Assembly: GCF_964275005.1 (NCBI RefSeq)
Contig: NC_092689.1
Coordinates: forward strand, 751,501-815,500
Length of the DNA: 64,000 nucleotides
Source of the DNA: Diadema setosum
Taxonomy: Eukaryota; Echinodermata; Echinoidea; Diadematoida; Diadematidae
Reading direction: 5' to 3'
Of the stretch, positions 59,201 to 64,000 are shown in pieces. Each line of letters opens with the position of its first letter. Position 1 is the first letter of the stretch. A model generated the notes under the pieces. It saw nothing but the letters and a program-made list of their open reading frames with translations, was not told the origin of the DNA and searched no databases. Both the position numbers and the translations under genes were made by a program.

Positions 59201-62200
59201 ACTGATCTATTAAATTAGGTATGTGTTTGAAAACTGCTATCTCTTGATTGCAATGAAAACATACAAGTCAACAGACGAACTTTGTTCACAGACTAAGTAA
59301 CAGTTAATGGACTTTGCCAGCCTTTAGAATCGTAAGCTGTATCACAGAGATACAGCCAATTTAGGATATCAAATGTTTTTGTCAATGAGTCAATGAAGTT
59401 TCTCATTATCTGCAATTACAAAGAAGCTCTTTGGAAACAAGACATTTTCTTTTCCTGAAGTCACTGACCTTTGACCTCACTAAACAGTGTAGTCCCAGTG
59501 AGAGAAGTCCTCCAACAGCAGCTAGAGTGGCTAGATTTCTGCTGTCTCTCCAGGATTCAATGAGGGGGATACTCCCTACCTGCCAGTCATATGACAGAGT
59601 CACTGGACAGAGTAGCAGCCCTATGTTGAATGCCACAAGATAGCTGTAGGTTAGAAACCTGAGGAGTGGAAATAACATACAAAGAAATTAGTCACCCCCT
59701 AGTGGCTGGAAGGGGGGGGGGGTAGGTCTGGACATTTGATAAATGATGTATTTACACCATTAAAAAATGTGACAGTCCATTGGCTAATATCTAATAGAGA
59801 GGCAGTTTAACCCATTGATGACAAGTCCCAAGTATACTCCGGCAGGCATCTATGGGAAATGTGTGTTGTAGGAAAATCAAACCGTCCTCAATGGGTTAAA
59901 TAGTTAAAATACAATCAGTATCAGTTATCAATATTTCTATAACTGTAACACAACTGACTTTGCACACAATATCCCAACTTTTTGTCAAGAATTACCTACT
60001 GCATTTTGCTATATTTTTCTCACACTTGACTCCCCACAAAGCCAATATTCTAAATGTTACCTGTGTCCAACTTTTCTACCCAAGTACTGTAGGGGCTTAA
60101 TATATAAAATGGAAGAAATGATATCTCTTTTAGAAGTGTACAGTCTGGAGAACTGAAAATAGCTCTATCAATTTGATGCTACGGCAACATTATCAGGCAT
60201 TCAAGCTGAGTCTGACACTAACTTTTTTATTTCTTTTACTTCAACTACTAAGAATTAACTCCTGCTTCTGGATGTTTGTGCAATCAATGCAAATTACCAC
60301 AGTCTTGATGTCACAGGTTGATGTCATACAGATTTAATTTTTTTTAAAGAAATTAATCATAAGAATCTGTATACCTATCCTCGTATTTTGCATGAAAACA
60401 ATGTGATAGTAAAATGATGATTCAGAATACGATTTCAATACACTTCTTCATGTAAACCCTGTAAAAGGATTCCTCACTCCATTTGATGAGACATTGGTAC
60501 CTTGTGGTCATGTGATCAGCAAAGGCTGCTGGGTTATCCTCCTCTGAGAAGTGGGGTAGATGGCCGTTGAGCATCCAGATACGGAAACCAAGGAATACAG
60601 ACACCTATCATCACAAAAGAAGTCAAACAAATTTCAAATTATTACATACAACAGCTGTGTCCATGGTTGAAACATGCATATCTCTCTTTGTCCTAACTAT
60701 GCTTTACTCACTGATTGGCAGACATACTGGAATGCTTTCTTCGCTGATCAGCACAGATGTCTGGCAACTAACTGTCAATACACAGAGATTACCTAATCCT
60801 CCTAATTCCTATTGTGCCATCATGGTCTCAGGTTGGACTGATGAGGCACACAAGTGAGTGGGCTTGCTAGAGTACAACAATGTCAATTTGGAAGAATTAC
60901 TGGTACTGAATGTTGATAGAGAATTTTTGCGAGAGAAAGTTATTACAGAAAGATAGGTGCCTTGGCCCATTAAGGATTAAATGATTTGAATATATTTATT
61001 TACATGCACAAGCATCCACTAAAGCTCCTACTTCTAATGACACATTTATTTAGCACAAGGCATATGGTATCTTACTAGAGGGCTACACATCACAAAAGCA
61101 GTTGATATAATAATAATAATAATAATAATACATACATACAATTTCTATAGCGCCGTTCTCCACTTTGATTAAATGCTCAAGGCGCCGTAATTGTACATCA
61201 AAGCAAACAGACTGAAGATACAGGTGAAGAGTTTGTTCGCAAAAACCGATAAGTCCATATTTGCTAAATGGAGATATTTGCTATTAAAGGTCAAGAAAAA
61301 TAAAGAGAATAATAAGAAAATTGTTGCTTCTTTTGACCATAACTTCAAAAATGTACCTTTATATGTAGTGACCAATATATCATTTAAAAGGTATTATTTT
61401 GTACTTTATGACAGATACCTACTTCAAAATCTTCAAAAATGGACTTATCGGTTTTTGCAAACAAACCCTTCAAGTACATCACCGTAATAGAAGAAGATGA
61501 AGAAGCAGAAGAAAAAAAAAAGACATGAAAGTCTGTCTTCAAAAGACACTGGTCTTCAAAATGCACTGCTAAACAAATAGGATTTTAAATTACTCCTGAG
61601 ATGTTATAGAGCTTGAGTCTATCAGCTCACAAGGAAGTGAATTCCACAGTGTTGGTCCAGCGTGAGCGAAAGCTCATTCCCCCCAAGATTTCCTAGAAAA
61701 CAGAATATGTAAGAGACCTGAAGTTGAGGATCGAAGAGTTAAGAGACTACAAAAAGATTCTAAAGACAGCTTGTCTGAAACAATTATATGATGAGGTCAC
61801 TTATCCAGGACTCTAGGCATGCATTTCTATCATCGTACACAGTATACTCACAGCACAGAAGAGAACAGCACACCGTACAGCTACAGCACGGAACTTGACT
61901 GATTGCCATAGATCTCTGGGCCTCAGTAGACTGGATGGAAGAATAATGAAACATGTGCTTTAGATAAATCTGTGATGAGAATGTTTGTAAAATTTTATGA
62001 AGATTGTGTCTATAATATCTTCAATGTAATCAAAACAGTTCCCCTTTAAATTACAAAATGAAATAATGTAAAAATGACAAATAATTTACAAAATACCCCA
62101 TAAACAAACTTGTGTTGGCATAAACATACAACCTTAATAAAGCATTACATATAAATGTGTAATATTCAGTGAACAGTCATAAAACTTGATCAATATGCTT

Positions 62201-63548
62201 GATCAACAAATTTACATTATGATCACATGCACATAATGAATATCTTAAATTTGTTTTCTCAATAACTTTGTATCTGGAAGATTTTGGTTAATTCAAACCT
62301 GCAAATAATTTGCATTAAATTTTAGAAACCCATTTGCAATTTTTATAACCACACAATTTTGGCATAAACTTTATGTTCAAATGAACAAATCATAAACAAT
62401 GAAGACCGCCAACTTGCAATGTATGCATGCATGCATGCATGCATGATTGAGTCAAAATCTTTCTACAGGCTACTGACACCTAAGAATAGTTTAACAATAT
62501 TTTGAAGTACTTGGGTATAGTTATATCACACAGTAGTACAAAAGTAACTGATGCAAACTGATATCAGCACCAGAAAGAACACTATACTACAAAATATATA
62601 CCAGCATAAATGTCCTAGCAGAACGTTTCTCTGCAAAGTGTGTAGACACAATTTAACCTGCAGAGCTGTGACTAATGTGATTTGAAGGTCTAAATACTCA
62701 CCTACTTATTCCAGGGTATGCTAGCACAATATCATATGCTACACACACTCCTAACACAGAAGCAGCATGCTCCTTGACTAACATGGCAGCAAAGGCTGAC
62801 AACACACAGAAATAGAGATGGAATTTTGATGGAGTTTGGTGTGGGTAACATTTTGTTCTTGAATACCTGTAGGTCAAACATGCAGACAGAGAAAGAGAAA
62901 AAGAAAGAAATACCATCAACCTTTTACATGTTTTGTTCATAGTGTACATTCAAGATTGAAAAAGAAGCATGATGTAGCAGCTGTGATAAAGTAAGGACCT
63001 TGGGCAAGTACAAGAATCTCACTCACAGCAAATTGCTGCTACACTTTGTCCACCCTCTGAAAACAAACAGACTGTGTTCTTTTAAAGCATGACTCATTAC
63101 CTTTTCTCAGTAAAGGACTGACTGAACAAATATTGGTGCAAAAATATGATTGTGTGTCCCACATTACAATGCACAATTGCAATGGCTACAATATCCATTT
63201 GCTCACGTCATCAGAGCAAACAAACTAGTAATGATACTGTAGTCATTGAATTTTTTGTAAGTTTTGCTTAAGATTTGGCAACTTACTTTTCATGATAATT
63301 AGATACCAAGTCCACAGCCCCTGAATCCATCATTCAGAATTGGCAATGAAACTGATGACTTATAATGTCTCATTCATTACCCTCACATGCTGAAGAATAA
63401 TATGAAAACAAATGGAGACACTTACAAAGTGTAATGGAAGGATACATGATATCTAAATTGTGTCTAACCATTACCTTATAAATGCTAAGAATGAAAGTAA
63501 GAACATGAGACAGGACAAGACATCAGCACGTCCCACCACTCCAGCAAC
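50236..63548 (-). CDS. TMTC1: TMTC1-like transmembrane/TPR O-mannosyltransferase, C-terminal 705 codons
   Basis: ER polytopic protein that O-mannosylates cadherins, with lumenal TPRs (established for TMTC1-4). Sixteen exons on the minus strand: 63548-63475, 62866-62702, 61921-61852, 60604-60501, 59658-59469, 58890-58769, 57597-57427, 57147-57034, 56354-56205, 55268-55057, 54394-54259, 53444-53300, 52258-52121, 51662-51537, 51126-51049, 50358-50236 (stop TAA 50238-50236). Phases agree throughout; exon ten could instead start at 55262. Membrane part: VAGVVGRADVLSCLMFLLSF, AAMLVKEH, CPVTLSYDWQVGSIPLIES and NLFFKVGFVVAERILYIP. About eight to ten TPRs follow (LPHNAKMHYNYGNYL, LHPQHASANNNLGTL, INPRHAKAYFNLANLY, LNPDMGSCLLNLGALH). 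The tail GEYKQARIYYEQALILDP then LNRAESRAKKS fits TMTC1 rather than TMTC2-4. N-terminal exons, including the catalytic acidic motif, lie beyond 64000. No damage seen. Confidence 0.93.
52557..52649. mobile_element. 93-bp TTAA MITE, copy 1
   Basis: Ends in TTCAACGGGTTAA on the right; the left end (TTATCCTGCTGAGGATGAG) is decayed. Shares the core GCGTGTTGTAGCAAAATC and GTCCGTCTTCAACGG with copies at 56787 and 59807. In a TMTC1 intron. Confidence 0.85.
53445..54258. other. TMTC1 intron, no other feature
   Basis: AT-rich intron between the exons at 53444-53300 and 54394-54259. I see no further exon or defined repeat. Confidence 0.7.
55357..55503. mobile_element. 147-bp MITE with G-run/C-run ends
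   Basis: Starts GGGGGGGCATTTCATAAAGC then TTTTGTC and ends GACAAAACGCTTCATGAAAT followed by a C-run, so the inverted ends are about 25 bp with mismatches. Internal GTCCGACAACTTTGTC / GTCAGACAAAATATCTGAC add further palindromic pairing. No coding capacity. In a TMTC1 intron. Confidence 0.8.
56787..56879. mobile_element. 93-bp TTAA MITE, copy 2
   Basis: TTAACCCGTTGAGGACGAG at the left and CGTCTTCAACGGATTAA at the right, flanked by TTAA on both sides. The best-preserved left end of the three copies. TTAA plus CCC ends suggest the piggyBac group. Confidence 0.88.
58245..58280 (+). repeat. Poly-C/poly-A tract
   Basis: About 15 C followed by about 19 A in a TMTC1 intron; one of several such junctions in this window. 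Confidence 0.9.
59807..59899. mobile_element. 93-bp TTAA MITE, copy 3
   Basis: TTAACCCATTGATGACAAG at the left and CGTCCTCAATGGGTTAA at the right. The same length and orientation as the other two copies, with independent substitutions. Confidence 0.87.
61105..61760 (-). mobile_element. 5'-truncated CR1/L2-group LINE 3' end with nested MITE
   Basis: The minus strand encodes a decayed C-terminus, FAHAGPTLWNSLPCELIDSS, matching the WNNLP region of the intact LINE at 31.6 kb, with in-frame stops. Its 3' UTR has a GCGC stem-loop (GGCGCC at 61181-61186 with AGCGCC at 61149-61154) and ends in (ATT)n at about 61131-61105. A 248-bp MITE is inserted in the 3' part. The 5' limit is approximate. It lies in the TMTC1 intron between 60604 and 61852. 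Confidence 0.75.
61225..61472. mobile_element. 248-bp MITE nested in the LINE fragment
   Basis: Inverted ends of about 34 bp: the left has GCAAAAACCGATAAGTCCAT and the right ATGGACTTATCGGTTTTTGC, with outer TGAAG/CTTCA. The ends differ at only a few positions. The A/T-rich centre has no coding capacity. No clear target-site duplication. Its place inside the LINE tail shows it arrived after the LINE. Confidence 0.85.
62422..62449 (+). repeat. (GCAT)n microsatellite
   Basis: Six GCAT units in a TMTC1 intron; each unit is self-complementary, so the tract can form a cruciform. Confidence 0.9.
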
Positions 63549-64000
63549 CTACAAGAGATGAGAAAGGGAGAAGAATTTAATCAAGTCTTCATCTCTCTCA
63601 CATATTTCATTATAAAGCATTTTGGTGGCATCAAAATCTTACTTCTCTGTATGGATGCTTACAGTTTTTAAAAGACTTTACAATAATGATTTTCTATTTC
63701 TATTTTACAAAATAAAGAGAGAGACAAACACAGTTTACATGCTTACATTGTTTATTTAAACACTGACCTGTTTGTTCATTTTCTTATTTGTAAAACATGA
63801 AATATAAATGAAAAATGCAGCTGCATCCCTGACCTTTTGATTTTATGGTTTATACACAAAATAACAGATATATGCCTAGTACAACTTTGCATACAGGAGC
63901 AAATGAACATTGTAGAGAATGGTCAAATAGATTGTATCCTGGCTGTAGAAAAATGTGCCATCACTATCAGATAGACTATAAGCTTTCAATTCCATTTAGT
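63549..64000. other. TMTC1 intron at the window edge
   Basis: Upstream of the first visible TMTC1 exon. I found no further exon in these 450 bases, so the preceding coding exon lies beyond the window. Confidence 0.65.

Overview
The window looks like genomic DNA of a marine invertebrate deuterostome, most likely an echinoderm. This is inferred from intron-rich host genes of animal type, AT-rich noncoding DNA, many short inverted-repeat elements, a CR1/L2-type LINE, and repeated use of the octamer TAGGCCTA. Nothing prokaryotic (operons, CRISPR) is present. I could run no database search, so family calls rest on reading the translated exons.

Layout. 1-15.2 kb has no convincing gene apart from one candidate short plus-strand exon (4511-4573); it may be a long 3' UTR or intron. 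15.2-19.6 kb holds an inverted duplication, a MITE with target-site duplication, a hairpin and a long TA/TG microsatellite. 19.65-21.57 kb carries a minus-strand exon for an unrecognised low-complexity protein of 568 aa. Its TGA stop is followed in frame by 68 more open, similarly acidic codons. 21.6-30.1 kb is mostly noncoding and contains two related foldback arrays and a candidate first exon for the minus-strand gene.

30.17-43.43 kb is a complete nine-exon paraoxonase (PON) gene on the plus strand, 363 codons, with the full set of calcium ligands, the His dyad and the disulfide cysteines. Its introns contain a nearly full-length antisense LINE (31.5-35.5 kb) inserted in a TAG microsatellite, a 1-kb TTAA-flanked element, a GC-rich island that could be a solo LTR, and a 57-bp near-perfect palindrome. 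43.4-50.2 kb is intergenic/UTR and holds a 1.1-kb inverted-repeat element.

50.24-63.55 kb is the 3' two-thirds or more of a TMTC1-type gene on the minus strand (16 exons, 705 codons). Its N-terminal exons lie beyond the right edge. Its introns contain three copies of a 93-bp TTAA MITE, another MITE, and a 5'-truncated LINE carrying a nested MITE.

The two recognised genes are convergent and have unrelated jobs: PON is a secreted or HDL/ER-associated lactonase/esterase, and TMTC1 is an ER O-mannosyltransferase of the cadherin pathway. I see no evidence that the genes form one system. The most unusual signals are the in-frame open extension after the TGA, the LINE N-terminus combining a signal-peptide-like segment with a 2A-like motif, and the foldback arrays.
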